From the NCBI GenBank assembly GCA_963745205.1, contig CAVUWX010000010.1:24936-88935 (forward strand): a DNA stretch of 64,000 bases, in the 5' to 3' direction. The stretch is from Hyphomicrobium_A sp963745205. GTDB lineage: Bacteria; Pseudomonadota; Alphaproteobacteria; Rhizobiales; Hyphomicrobiaceae. Below, piece by piece: positions 54,774 to 63,966 of this stretch. The position numbers were made by a program, and so were the translations under genes. Positions within the stretch are counted from its first letter, which is position 1; each line of letters starts with the position of its first letter. Below the pieces are notes generated by a model. The model saw nothing but the letters and a program-made list of their open reading frames with translations, was not told where the DNA came from and did no database searches.

Positions 54774-55745
54774 GTGGTAGGCCCGCGAGTTTTGTTGATT
54801 GCAAGCTTGTTGTGCGTGCTAGGTGTGCCCGCGCTTGCGGTAGAAGGACCGACCGCGGCAGGCCCGATCGGCGGCACGGATGTCCGGTCGGCAATGCTGC
54901 CCCCGCCCGGCCTTTATGGCGGCGTCATCCTTCTCGGAGCCAGTACTCTCGACTTCGTCGACGGAAACGGCGAGACGATCCCGGCACTGAGGGACGCCCA
55001 CTTGGCCAAAGAGCTCGCGGGGCCGTTTCTGTATTACGTTCCCGAAGTCAAAGTGCTCGGCGGGTCGATCGGTCTCGGCGCGATAATTCCCGCTGGCAAT
55101 CAGTGCGGCCATCTCTTCGTTGGCGACTCGGACCGCTGCACTCTTGGGGTCGGCGATCCCTATGTCGAAATCGACTGGTCGCGCTCCTTTGGGACTTTAC
55201 GGCCATCAAAATTTTCGGGCGCCGCTCCGATCCTGCAGGGGCTGACGATCCTCGCGGGCTTCGGGGTGGTCGTCCCTGTGGGAACTTACGACGCTTCAGA
55301 CCCGACAGAAAAGGCGCTGAGCATCGGCAACAACATTTGGGACTTAGCGCCGACGGTCGCCGTCACCTATACGACGCCGCCGATCCTCGCGGAGGGAACA
55401 GAGGTCAGCGCCAAATTCTATTGGAACAACTACGTCGAAAACTCGATAACTCACTATTTGACCGGCGATCTCCTCGACCTGGACTTCGCGGTTAGCGAGC
55501 ACATCGGCCGATTCCAGGTCGGCGTGGCCGGCTTCTACGCCGTTCAAGTGGAGGACGATAAACTGTTCGGGATTCCCATTCCACCTGATGGGCGACGAGT
55601 CGAGATCCTCGAGCTCGGTCCCGTCGTCAACTATGACATGCCCGAATATTCCTCCTCCGTGAAGGTCAAGGCCCTTGGGACGCTAATCGCCGCAAACACC
55701 GTGACGTCGTGGGGCGTCGTGTTTGGATGGATCAAGAAATTCTGA
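54774..55745 (+). CDS. SphA/MetA-pathway-type outer-membrane protein
   Basis: A 323-residue beta-rich protein of the phenol-degradation MetA-pathway group (SphA-like putative outer-membrane transporters). Signal peptide VLLIASLLCVLGVPALAVEG. Family-typical segments are VVPVGTYDASDPTEKALSIG, NNIWDLAPTVAVTYTTP and FYWNNYVENSITHYLTGDLL. GTG start at 54774. An imperfect inverted repeat (GGACATTC, GAGTGTCC at 54703-54729) and TATTATA lie upstream and may be promoter elements. Substrate unknown. Confidence 0.75.
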   Translation: MVGPRVLLIASLLCVLGVPALAVEGPTAAGPIGGTDVRSAMLPPPGLYGGVILLGASTLDFVDGNGETIPALRDAHLAKELAGPFLYYVPEVKVLGGSIGLGAIIPAGNQCGHLFVGDSDRCTLGVGDPYVEIDWSRSFGTLRPSKFSGAAPILQGLTILAGFGVVVPVGTYDASDPTEKALSIGNNIWDLAPTVAVTYTTPPILAEGTEVSAKFYWNNYVENSITHYLTGDLLDLDFAVSEHIGRFQVGVAGFYAVQVEDDKLFGIPIPPDGRRVEILELGPVVNYDMPEYSSSVKVKALGTLIAANTVTSWGVVFGWIKKF

Positions 55746-55999
55746 CCACGCGCAGCCATCCTCTTCACTGCATCGAATTCACATGGCGCCGTTCCAATGA
55801 TGGTGGCGGCTCTGATGCTCGGCTTCGCCCTGACAAATTCTGTAACGCATTGAAGGGCTTCGGCGACAGCGAGCAGAGCCGCGTGAACGGTCGTCAGATC
55901 GGTGCGAGGCACTGCTCGAGCTCGTGGCCACTACAGAACTAGGTCGGTTTTCAAGATCGCGTTGAGGAAGTATTATTGTCTAGGAAGTGAGGGCAGATT

Positions 56000-57166
56000 T
56001 TGCTGGGCGCAACCGGCCAGGACGAGGTCATTTCGCTCAAGTCCTTTTCGAGGGTCGTCGAGGCGGTCTACGACTGCGCGCTCGACCCCAACCACTGGCA
56101 TGCAACGGTTCGCTTGATCGCTGAGTTGCTCGCCAGCCAGCGTTGCACACTTGGTGTCCATGATTACGTCAATGGATGTAACGACCTCATGTTCCAAGTA
56201 GGTTGGGAGGACGAGCACTATTGGCGACTGCATGAGGAAAAGTATAGCCGTCTGAGTCCGATGTTTGCCCCCGTACAATTGCTGGCCGTGGGGACCGTGG
56301 CAACGGAGGCGATGCTCGTCCCTGACCGCGAATTTTTTGAGACCAAATACTATCAGGAATGGGTCAAGCCCCAGGGCCTGAGCGATATGATCCTCGTGAA
56401 ATCACTGCAAACCGGCGAACGCACGGCCTTGTTCGTCGCCAACCGTGAGGAGCCTCATCCGCGCTACGGAGACGCTGAGGTCCGCCTGCTGACGCTCTTG
56501 TCACCGCATATCTGTCGGGCCGTGGCGATTTCCGACGCGCTAAACCTCAAGACCATCCGCTCGGAGGCGCTGGAGGCAACGCTCAACGCACTAACCTCCG
56601 GTGTCTATCTCGTCGACCGTCTCGGCCGCATCATCTACATGAACCGCGCCGCCGAGCAGCAAGTGAGGGGGAGCAACGCGCTGCGCATCGAGCACGACCA
56701 TCTCGCCCCTCTCGAACGCAATGCACGCGTCGCGATGGCCAATGCCATAGCCGAGGCGATCGCCGATGAGGCGGAAACCCCAGCCAGCGGGATGACGCTC
56801 GCCCTTCCTGATAGGGAAAGCGGAGGTTTCGTCGCCACCATACTCCCATTAAATCGCGGCGAGCGGCGCAACGTCTATGGCGCCTTTGCGGCGATGGCAG
56901 CGATCTTCGTGCAGGACCCGGTCGTCGTCCCGCCTTTCCCGGGTGAGGCGTTCGCCAAGCTCTATGGCCTCACGGGCGGCGAGCTGCGCGTGCTGTTGGC
57001 GATGGCGCCTGGGCTTGGCGTCAAAGAGGCGGCGGAGATGCTCGGCATTAGCGAGGCGACGGTCAGAACGCACGTGCAGCACATTTACGATAAGACCGGC
57101 ACCTCCAAGCAGACCGAACTCATGCACCTGTTCATGAGCACTACTCCGCCGGTCAGGGCGGCGTAA
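56000..57166 (+). CDS. PAS/LuxR-type transcriptional regulator, copy 1
   Basis: A 388-residue regulator. An N-terminal sensor-like domain (residues ~10-175, VVEAVYDCALDPNHWHATVR ... YYQEWVKPQGL) is followed by a PAS-like segment (GVYLVDRLGRIIYMNRAAEQ) and a C-terminal LuxR HTH (LTGGELRVLLAMAPGLGVKE, ISEATVRTHVQHIYDKTG). A TTG start is used since no ATG or GTG fits. DNA from 56450 to 57117 is identical to copy 4. First of four tandem paralogs. Confidence 0.82.
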   Translation: MLGATGQDEVISLKSFSRVVEAVYDCALDPNHWHATVRLIAELLASQRCTLGVHDYVNGCNDLMFQVGWEDEHYWRLHEEKYSRLSPMFAPVQLLAVGTVATEAMLVPDREFFETKYYQEWVKPQGLSDMILVKSLQTGERTALFVANREEPHPRYGDAEVRLLTLLSPHICRAVAISDALNLKTIRSEALEATLNALTSGVYLVDRLGRIIYMNRAAEQQVRGSNALRIEHDHLAPLERNARVAMANAIAEAIADEAETPASGMTLALPDRESGGFVATILPLNRGERRNVYGAFAAMAAIFVQDPVVVPPFPGEAFAKLYGLTGGELRVLLAMAPGLGVKEAAEMLGISEATVRTHVQHIYDKTGTSKQTELMHLFMSTTPPVRAA

Positions 57167-57189
57167 GCGCTGCGTGGGGCGCGATTAGA

Positions 57190-58351
57190 GTGGCCGACAA
57201 CGGTAAAAACCTGGATCTCCCGCTCGAGACCTTTTCCAAGGTTGTCGAGGCAGTCTACGACTGTGCACTCGACCCAAACCGCTGGCACGACACGATCCGC
57301 TTGATCGCCGATCTCTGCGAGAGCCAAGTTTGCATCCTCGGTGTGCACGACTACGCAAACAGGCGCAGCGAGCTTTCCTTCAATTTGGGTTACGCGGAGC
57401 CCTTCATCCGTCTTCACGAAGAAAAGTACGGTGCCATGAACCCGTTCTGGACCCTTATCCAAATGCAGCCGCTGGGGATCGTCACGACGCAAGCCATGCT
57501 CATTGACGACCGCGAATTTTCCGAAAGCAGGTTCTATCGCGAGTGGTGCAAGCCGCAGGGCTTCAACGACATGATCAATTTCAAAGTGCTGCAAACAGAA
57601 CAGCGCGTGGGCTGGTGGGCAGCCCACCGTCTCGAAGGCTATCCACGTTACGGAGACGCCGAGGTCCGGCTGTTGACGCTGCTTTCGCCGCATGTGTGTC
57701 GTGCGGTCGCGATCTCGGATGCGCTCAATCTCAAGACCATCCGGTCGGAGGCGCTCGAAGTCTACCCTCAATGCACTTGCTTCTGGTGTCTATCTCACGG
57801 ACCGCCATGGCCGCATCGTCTACATGAACCGTGCCGCGGAGCGCCAAGTGAAGACTAGCAACGCGCTGCGCGTTGAGCACGACCATCTCGCGCCTCTCGA
57901 CCGCAATGCACGCATCGCAATGGGCAATGCCATCGCCGAGGCCATTACCGATGAGGGCGAAACGCCGGCGAGCGGGATGACGCTTGCCCTTCCTGATAGA
58001 GAAGGCGCAGGGCTTGTCGCCAGCATACTCCCCTTGGGGCGCGGCGAGCGGCGCAACGTCTGTGGCGCCTTTGCGGCGATGGCCGCGATCTTCGTGCAGG
58101 ACCCTTTCGTCGTGCCGCCTTTCCCGGGCGAGGCCTTCGCCAAGCTCTATGGCCTCACGGGCGGCGAGCTGCGCGTGCTGTTGGCGATGGCGCCTGGGCT
58201 TGGCGTTAAAGAGGCGGCGGAGATGCTCGGCATTAGCGAGGCGACGGTCAGAACGCACGTGCAGCACATCTACGACAAAACCGGCACCTCCAAGCAAACC
58301 GAGCTCATGCACCTGTTCATGAGCGCTACTCCGCCGGTGGGGGCGGCGTGA
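57190..58351 (+). CDS. PAS/LuxR-type transcriptional regulator, copy 2, apparent frameshift
   Basis: The same layout as copy 1, starting GTG 57190 (MADNGKNLDLPLETFSKVVE). At about 57762 one extra T in GAAGTCTACCCTC shifts the frame; correcting it gives ALEATLNALASGVYLTDRHG and an intact HTH to the stop at 58349-58351. The break is at a single base inside otherwise conserved sequence, so it may be an error. The sensor domain is the most diverged of the four. Confidence 0.75.
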
Positions 58352-58382
58352 AAGAACCAGCAGCTACCGAGGCGCGGCTCAA

Positions 58383-59543
58383 GTGGCGAATAGCGACACC
58401 GGATCAGACATGTCGCTCGAGACCTTCTCCATGGTCGTCGAGGCTGTCTATGACTGTGCGCTGGATCCCAATCGCTGGCATGACGCTATCCGAATGATCG
58501 CCGAGCTGTGCGAGAGCCAGCGATGCGTCCTCGGTGTCCACGATTTTGCACACGATCGCAACGAACTCTCTTTCCAATTGGGATATGAGGACGAGGAATA
58601 CTGGCAGCTCCACGAGGAGAAGTACAAGGGTATGAACCCATTTTTCGCACCAATTCAGTTACTGCCAGTGGGGGCGGTCTCAACCCAAGCCATGATCCTT
58701 AGTGACAATGAATTCCTAGAATGCAGGTTCTATCAGGAATGGTGCAAACCGCAGGGGCTGCGCGATTTCATTAACGTGAAGGTATTGCAGACGGGACGCC
58801 GCATGGGTCTGCTGGTCGCCAACCGTCTTGAGTCTTACCCGCGATATGGAGATGCCCAAGTTCGTCTGTTCACTCTACTGTCGCCACATGTCTGCCGCGC
58901 CGTTACGATCTCTGACGCGCTCAATCTCAAGACCATCAGATCAGAAGCCTTAGAGGCGACGCTCAATGCGCTTGCCGCGGGTGTCTATCTAACCGACCGC
59001 GACGGCCGCGTTGTGTTCATGAACCGCGCGGCCGAGCAGCAGGTGGAGGCCGGCGATGCCCTGTGCCTAAAGAACAACCGTCTTGCCCCCACGGACCGCT
59101 CGGCGCGCGCCGCAATGACTAAGGCCATCGCCGAGGCAGTGGCCGATGAGGCCGCGACGCCAGCGAGCGAGATGACACTTGCGCTGCCTGGTGGTGACAA
59201 TGCGGGTCTCGTCGCTACCATCCTCCCATTAGGCCGCGGGGAGCGCAACCTTGGGGGCGCCTTTGCGGCGATGGCAGCGATCTTCGTGCAGGACCCGGTC
59301 GTCGTCCCGCCTTTCCCGGGTGAGGCGTTCGCCAAGCTCTATGGCCTCACGGGCGGCGAGCTGCGTGTGCTGTTGGCGATGGCGCCTGGGCTTGGCGTCA
59401 AAGAGGCGGCGGAGATGCTCGGCATTAGCGAGGCGACGGTCAGAACGCACGTGCAGCACATCTACGACAAAACCGGCACCTCCAAGCAAACCGAGCTCAT
59501 GCACCTGTTCATGAGCGCTACTCCGCCGGTGGGGGCGGCGTGA
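58383..59543 (+). CDS. PAS/LuxR-type transcriptional regulator, copy 3
   Basis: 386 residues, GTG start (MANSDTGSDMSLETFSMVVE). Sensor domain, PAS-like segment (GVYLTDRDGRVVFMNRAAEQ) and LuxR HTH all present. The ~205 bases around its start and the preceding gene end (to 58411) are identical to those around copy 4 (to 59603). Its C-terminal DNA is a mosaic of the copy 1/4 and copy 2 sequences. Confidence 0.83.
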   Translation: MANSDTGSDMSLETFSMVVEAVYDCALDPNRWHDAIRMIAELCESQRCVLGVHDFAHDRNELSFQLGYEDEEYWQLHEEKYKGMNPFFAPIQLLPVGAVSTQAMILSDNEFLECRFYQEWCKPQGLRDFINVKVLQTGRRMGLLVANRLESYPRYGDAQVRLFTLLSPHVCRAVTISDALNLKTIRSEALEATLNALAAGVYLTDRDGRVVFMNRAAEQQVEAGDALCLKNNRLAPTDRSARAAMTKAIAEAVADEAATPASEMTLALPGGDNAGLVATILPLGRGERNLGGAFAAMAAIFVQDPVVVPPFPGEAFAKLYGLTGGELRVLLAMAPGLGVKEAAEMLGISEATVRTHVQHIYDKTGTSKQTELMHLFMSATPPVGAA

Positions 59544-59574
59544 AAGAACCAGCAGCTACCGAGGCGCGGCTCAA

Positions 59575-60741
59575 GTGGCGAATAGCGACACCGGATCAGA
59601 CATTTCGCTCGAGGCCTTCTCGAGGGTGGTCGAAACAGTCTACGACTGTGCGCTCGATCCCAATCGTTGGCGCGACGCGATCCGCTTGATCGCCGATTTG
59701 TGCGAGAGCCAGCGTTGCACACTTGGTGTCCATGATTACGCCAACCAATGTAACGACTTCATGTTCCAGGTGGGTTGGGAGGACGAGCACTACTGGCGAC
59801 TGCATGAGGAAAAGTATAGCCGTATGAACCCGTTCTTTGTGCCCCTGCAGATGGTGCCCATGGGGACTGTCGTAACCAGCGGTATGCTCGTCAATGAAGA
59901 CGAATTTTTGGAGACCAGATACTATCAGGAATGGGTCAAGCCACAGGGATTGACTGTTGATTTCATCGCCTTCAAGGCGCTGCAGACCGGGCAGCGCACC
60001 GGCTTGTTCTTCGTCAATCGTCTTGAGCCTCATCCGCGCTACGGAGACGCTGAGGTCCGCCTGCTGACGCTCTTGTCACCGCATATCTGTCGGGCCGTGG
60101 CGATTTCCGACGCGCTAAACCTCAAGACCATCCGCTCGGAGGCGCTGGAGGCAACGCTCAACGCACTAACCTCCGGTGTCTATCTCGTCGACCGTCTCGG
60201 CCGCATCATCTACATGAACCGCGCCGCCGAGCAGCAAGTGAGGGGGAGCAACGCGCTGCGCATCGAGCACGACCATCTCGCCCCTCTCGAACGCAATGCA
60301 CGCGTCGCGATGGCCAATGCCATAGCCGAGGCGATCGCCGATGAGGCGGAAACCCCAGCCAGCGGGATGACGCTCGCCCTTCCTGATAGGGAAAGCGGAG
60401 GTTTCGTCGCCACCATACTCCCATTAAATCGCGGCGAGCGGCGCAACGTCTATGGCGCCTTTGCGGCGATGGCAGCGATCTTCGTGCAGGACCCGGTCGT
60501 CGTCCCGCCTTTCCCGGGTGAGGCGTTCGCCAAGCTCTATGGCCTCACGGGCGGCGAGCTGCGCGTGCTGTTGGCGATGGCGCCTGGGCTTGGCGTCAAA
60601 GAGGCGGCGGAGATGCTCGGCATTAGCGAGGCGACGGTCAGAACGCACGTGCAGCACATTTACGATAAGACCGGCACCTCCAAGCAGACCGAGCTCATGC
60701 ACCTCTTCATGAGTGCTTCTCCGCCGGTCAGAGTGGCGTAG
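59575..60741 (+). CDS. PAS/LuxR-type transcriptional regulator, copy 4
   Basis: 388 residues, GTG start (MANSDTGSDISLEAFSRVVE). Sensor domain LRVDFIAFKALQTGQR-like region differs from copy 1, but positions 60025-60692 are identical to 56450-57117. HTH as in the other copies. The last gene of the array; a 20-base perfect palindrome and a secreted PepSY-like gene follow. Confidence 0.83.
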   Translation: MANSDTGSDISLEAFSRVVETVYDCALDPNRWRDAIRLIADLCESQRCTLGVHDYANQCNDFMFQVGWEDEHYWRLHEEKYSRMNPFFVPLQMVPMGTVVTSGMLVNEDEFLETRYYQEWVKPQGLTVDFIAFKALQTGQRTGLFFVNRLEPHPRYGDAEVRLLTLLSPHICRAVAISDALNLKTIRSEALEATLNALTSGVYLVDRLGRIIYMNRAAEQQVRGSNALRIEHDHLAPLERNARVAMANAIAEAIADEAETPASGMTLALPDRESGGFVATILPLNRGERRNVYGAFAAMAAIFVQDPVVVPPFPGEAFAKLYGLTGGELRVLLAMAPGLGVKEAAEMLGISEATVRTHVQHIYDKTGTSKQTELMHLFMSASPPVRVA

Positions 60742-60790
60742 CAAGAGTTCAAATATACCCAAAGCATCATGGCGCCTTCGTCATCGATTC

Positions 60791-60810
60791 AGATGAGAAA
60801 TTTCTCATCT
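60791..60810. promoter_or_regulatory. 20-base perfect palindrome, candidate operator
   Basis: AGATGAGAAA is followed by its exact reverse complement TTTCTCATCT. It lies between the fourth LuxR-type gene and the secreted PepSY-like gene (start 60879), so it could be the binding site of the adjacent regulators. No second copy was seen ahead of the array. Confidence 0.55.
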
Positions 60811-60878
60811 ATCCTTACGATGCGGAATTTCCAGAGCAGCGTACCTTTCTCGCAGTTTCCCACCGAGGGAGGTACGAA

Positions 60879-61565
60879 ATGACGAAGCGATCAGTCACTC
60901 TCATAGTACTACTGACCAGCCTGCCGCTGCTGGCGATTGGTGCGGCACTCGCACAGACAGCGGTTACTGAAGACGACGACTGGCTGACCCCACGCGAGCG
61001 CGCTGTGGCTCGCCACCCCAATTTGGATCCGGATTGGACGTGGATGCAGGAAGACCAGGCCATTCTTCTTATCAAGGCCGGTGGGTATTCCGACGTCTTG
61101 AGTCTCGAACGGTTTGGGGCATTCTGGCGAGGGAAAGCGATGGCAAATGGCGCATCCTACCACGTAGCCATCAATCGCTATGGCGATCTCTTCGGTCACA
61201 TAGACAGGAAGAGCTTGATTGCCGCAAGGGAAAGGAACGAGCGCACAAAGCCGCTTGCGAACATGCTTGCGACTTTGAACGGTCCTGTCGTGGCGCAAGC
61301 GGCTCTAAAACCGCGCCGTCCGATGCCCACTATTATGGGCGAACTCGGGTGGACCTGGTTGAGCGAAGAACAGGTCATCACAATTCTGAACGGCAGGGGC
61401 TACACCCATGTTCGCAACCTGAAGAGGGATGCGGAAGGGCTCTGGCGAGCCAAGGCGGTGAATGGCAACCTTGAGGCCGTCCATGTCGCCGTCGATGTCT
61501 ATAGCAACGTGGAGACACAGCCTGAGAGCACCGGCGGTGTGGCCCAGGCAGACCCAACTGACTGA
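60879..61565 (+). CDS. Secreted protein with two PepSY-like repeats
   Basis: A 228-residue protein with signal peptide (LIVLLTSLPLLAIGAALAQT). Two repeats of ~55 residues are readable: WTWMQEDQAILLIKAGGYSD ... FWRGKAMANGASYHVAINRY and WTWLSEEQVITILNGRGYTH ... LWRAKAVNGNLEAVHVAVDV. The pattern (helix, G-Y, W-R-A-K-A, hydrophobic strand) recalls PepSY domains, often protease inhibitors or sensor-type modules. A GAGGGAGG ribosome-binding site precedes the ATG. Confidence 0.7.
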   Translation: MTKRSVTLIVLLTSLPLLAIGAALAQTAVTEDDDWLTPRERAVARHPNLDPDWTWMQEDQAILLIKAGGYSDVLSLERFGAFWRGKAMANGASYHVAINRYGDLFGHIDRKSLIAARERNERTKPLANMLATLNGPVVAQAALKPRRPMPTIMGELGWTWLSEEQVITILNGRGYTHVRNLKRDAEGLWRAKAVNGNLEAVHVAVDVYSNVETQPESTGGVAQADPTD

Positions 61566-61627
61566 GGGCAGCGAGACTACCAGCCGTTAATGCCGGGCGC
61601 GGTGGTGGGGAACCTCCGCGCCGCTGC

Positions 61628-61825
61628 CTATATGTCCTGACTGATGTGACAGGCTACGCCTGGCACTTTGGGATCATCGAACGCGCTCACACATACTTTG
61701 TCGTTGGCTCCGATGAAGCGGAAGGTGGTGCTGACACAGGCTATGTCGTCGGCGAGCGCGGCGCTCGCTTGAAGGAAAGCGAGAAGCCCAGCGGCAAGAG
61801 ATGCCTTCAACTTATGTGTGTTCAT
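61628..61825 (-). pseudogene. creA: Truncated CreA-family protein
   Basis: Signal peptide then DDIACVSTTFRFIGANDKVC and VSAFDDPKVPGVACHIS match the N-terminal half of CreA (usually ~150 residues with a RARTGG segment next). Here translation stops after ISQDI and the expected continuation is not found in any frame downstream. Its ATG overlaps the stop of the upstream phosphatase gene (ATGA). Confidence 0.65.
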
Positions 61826-62358
61826 GCCGCTTTATACGCGATCTCCCGCCGGTTCGGCTCGTGAAACGCCTCAACGCCGAATGGCGTGCACTCATATGCG
61901 GTTCTACTCTCTCCCATGCTGCGTAGCGCCGCGTTCATGCGGCCTTCGCGTCGCAGAATATTATCGGCAAGTGCAACGAAGAGCCGATTGGGCATCGCAG
62001 TATCTGATGACCGGCGCAAAGCGCGAGCAATGGTATCTTCAGGGGTGCGGGGATTCAAGGCGCACAGCGAGATGAAAGCGGCAGCCGTCGAGCGGCTTAG
62101 GCCCGCGTAGCAGTGGATCAAAATCGATGTCTGCCCGTCCCAGCTTTGCACGAAATCGAGCAGCTTCCTGACATGCTCTGAGGTTGGAAGTGTCAAGTTA
62201 GGCTGCGGCTGGATGATGTCGTGCATTCCAAGTTTGAGATGACGGTCACGAGAAATCGCCGTTGGCGTATCCGGCAGGAAATGAGCGTCAATGACGCTCA
62301 CCAGGTGCTGTGCGCCTGTGTGCTTTACCATCTCTGGCACGTGTCTCAACGCACACAC
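61822..62358 (-). CDS. Dual-specificity-type protein phosphatase, copy 1
   Basis: A ~178-residue protein with the Cys-x5-Arg phosphatase loop HCYAGLSRSTAAAF near residue 85 and a general-acid region upstream (HDIIQPQP). Eukaryotic-like DSP/tyrosine phosphatases remove phosphate from proteins, nucleotides or lipids. The GTG start is assumed: aligned with copy 2, an ATG at ~62389 would fit if one extra base were removed. Followed by truncated creA with a 4-base overlap. Confidence 0.75.
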   Translation of the reverse strand: MCALRHVPEMVKHTGAQHLVSVIDAHFLPDTPTAISRDRHLKLGMHDIIQPQPNLTLPTSEHVRKLLDFVQSWDGQTSILIHCYAGLSRSTAAAFISLCALNPRTPEDTIARALRRSSDTAMPNRLFVALADNILRREGRMNAALRSMGESRTAYECTPFGVEAFHEPNRREIAYKAA

Positions 62359-62448
62359 GTGAACAGTTGCAGACTGGCGGTAGAGTCATGATCGATCTCG
62401 TTGATTGGCTTGGTGGCCACTGCTACGTGACCGGTTACCGTGACCGTT

Positions 62449-62709
62449 TCAAGAATGCCCGCGAACGAGTTGTAGTCGTGACCGGAGGCCTTGAACGCCT
62501 TCCACGAGCCAAGCGAGGCCGCCGATGGTCAAAAGCACGGCCAGGACGTAGCCGAGCACGCCCGTCGCTGTCAGCGCAAAATGCGCGGCCTTGACCAAGA
62601 TGAGAATGCCGAAGGCTGTCCTGAGCGCGAACCACCGCGTGGGTTTTTCCTTCAGCTCCTCTGCGCGCTTAGCGTCATCGCGCTCAACCCAGCTTTGAAT
62701 AGCGGACAT
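62449..62709 (-). CDS. Small membrane protein
   Basis: An 86-residue protein: polar N-terminus (MSAIQSWVERDDAKRAEELK) and two membrane helices (FGILILVKAAHFALTATGVL and VLAVLLTIGGLAWLVEGVQG). ATG preceded by GGAGGG. Function unknown. Confidence 0.55.
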   Translation of the reverse strand: MSAIQSWVERDDAKRAEELKEKPTRWFALRTAFGILILVKAAHFALTATGVLGYVLAVLLTIGGLAWLVEGVQGLRSRLQLVRGHS

Positions 62710-62905
62710 GCAACCCTCCTAAGTTTGAAGCGGCACTGCGGCCGATTGCGGAGAGTTAGTCGGCGGCGTTTTTTGCGCAGTTCCGCGGGGAACACGCAGC
62801 GAGGCCGTTACTGCCGCGTTGAGAACGGCGCTAGAATCGCGTGACAGCCTGGCTATGTCGCGATAACCATGCTTCGTTCAACATCTCAATTCAGAGGACA
62901 TCTCC

Positions 62906-63115
62906 GTGGCTCAGCAGGGAACAGTGAAGTGGTTCAATTCTCAAAAAGGCTTCGGTTTCATCCAGCCAGAGGGCGGGGGCAACGATGTGTTCGTGCATAT
63001 CAGCGCCGTCGAGCGAGCTGGGTTAAGTCAGCTCAATGAAAACCAGAGGGTTTCCTTCGAGACGGAGACGGGCCGTAACGGCAAGGCGGCAGCCGTAAAC
63101 TTGAAAGTCCTCTAG
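62906..63115 (+). CDS. cspA: Cold-shock domain protein
   Basis: A 69-residue CspA-family RNA chaperone. RNP1 KGFGFI and RNP2 VFVHI are both present (GTVKWFNSQKGFGFIQPEGG, NDVFVHISAVERAG). GTG start at 62906 after a CGTG leader region. Such proteins melt mRNA secondary structure. It lies between the two phosphatase copies. Confidence 0.95.
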   Translation: MAQQGTVKWFNSQKGFGFIQPEGGGNDVFVHISAVERAGLSQLNENQRVSFETETGRNGKAAAVNLKVL

Positions 63116-63157
63116 CCGGGAGCCTGAGAACCAACACCCGCGGCCGCTGAAATGTGT

Positions 63158-63724
63158 TTATGCCGCCTGATACGCGGTCCCTGTTCGGCTCGGCTCATGT
63201 AGCGCGTCAACGCCGAAGGGCGTGCACTCATATGCGGTTCGTCTCTCGCCCATGCTATCGAGCGCCGCGATCATGCGTCCATCGCGCCGCATTACCTTGT
63301 CGGCAAGCGCGACGAAGAGCCGGTTGGGCACCGCCGTATCTGATGACTGGCGCAAGGCGCGCGCAATGGCGTCTTCAGGGGTGCGAGGATTCAAGGCGCA
63401 TAGCGAGATGAATGCGGCAGCCGTCGAGCGGCTAAGCCCTGCGTAGCAGTGGATCAAGATCGGCGCTTGTTTGTCCCAACTCCGCACGAAATCAATGAGC
63501 TTCGCGACATGGCCTGTGCTGGGAGGCACTAAATCGGGTTGCGCCTCGACGATGTCATTCATATCGAGCTTGAGATGACGGTTACCAGGGATCGCCGTCG
63601 GCGTCTCGGGTACGAAATCGGCGTTGATGGTGCTGACGAGATGGCGTGCGCCAGTGTGCTTGACCATCTCAGAAACGTGTCTCAAGGCGCAGACGTGAAT
63701 GCTCGCCGACTGGCGGATTATCAT
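63158..63724 (-). CDS. Dual-specificity-type protein phosphatase, copy 2
   Basis: A 188-residue paralog of the gene at 61.8 kb, with the same HCYAGLSRSTAAAF loop and ~75% similar sequence throughout by eye. ATG at 63724 (MIIRQSASIHVCALRHV) is supported by alignment with copy 1. No CreA gene follows this copy. Confidence 0.8.
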   Translation of the reverse strand: MIIRQSASIHVCALRHVSEMVKHTGARHLVSTINADFVPETPTAIPGNRHLKLDMNDIVEAQPDLVPPSTGHVAKLIDFVRSWDKQAPILIHCYAGLSRSTAAAFISLCALNPRTPEDAIARALRQSSDTAVPNRLFVALADKVMRRDGRMIAALDSMGERRTAYECTPFGVDALHEPSRTGTAYQAA

Positions 63725-63938
63725 GATCGATCTCTTTGGATTTGAACCTGTGATCGCGCCTGAGTGCCAGCGAACCATGACCGTTTCAAGAACACAGCGT
63801 TGATGGCGTGGGCTTTGTGTGAACCACAACCTTCCTTCGCAGAGGCGCTTGATTGGGCAGCGGAGTTCGCTTGGGCTGGCAGCCCACAGATACGCGTGCA
63901 AGCGCTTGAAATTAGCTACACAGGCGGGCTACACTGGT

Positions 63939-63966
63939 CTGTGTAGCAAGTCGTTAAATGTCATCC
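63939..63966 (-). repeat. Inverted copy of the integrase-upstream sequence
   Basis: Read on the minus strand: GGATGACATTTAACGACTTG then CTACACA, closely matching GGATGGCGTTAAGCCACTTG plus CTACACA at 30644-30670. It may mark the other arm of a recombinase-bound site or a second integrase upstream region just outside the window. Confidence 0.4.

Noticed and set aside
56000..60741. Diversity-generating retroelement
   Set aside because: No reverse transcriptase or template repeat; the variation is in sensor halves and looks like ordinary divergence with gene conversion.
63725..63760. tRNA fragment suggested by GGTTCAAATCC on the minus strand
   Set aside because: The flanking bases do not pair as a T-arm and no acceptor stem is present.
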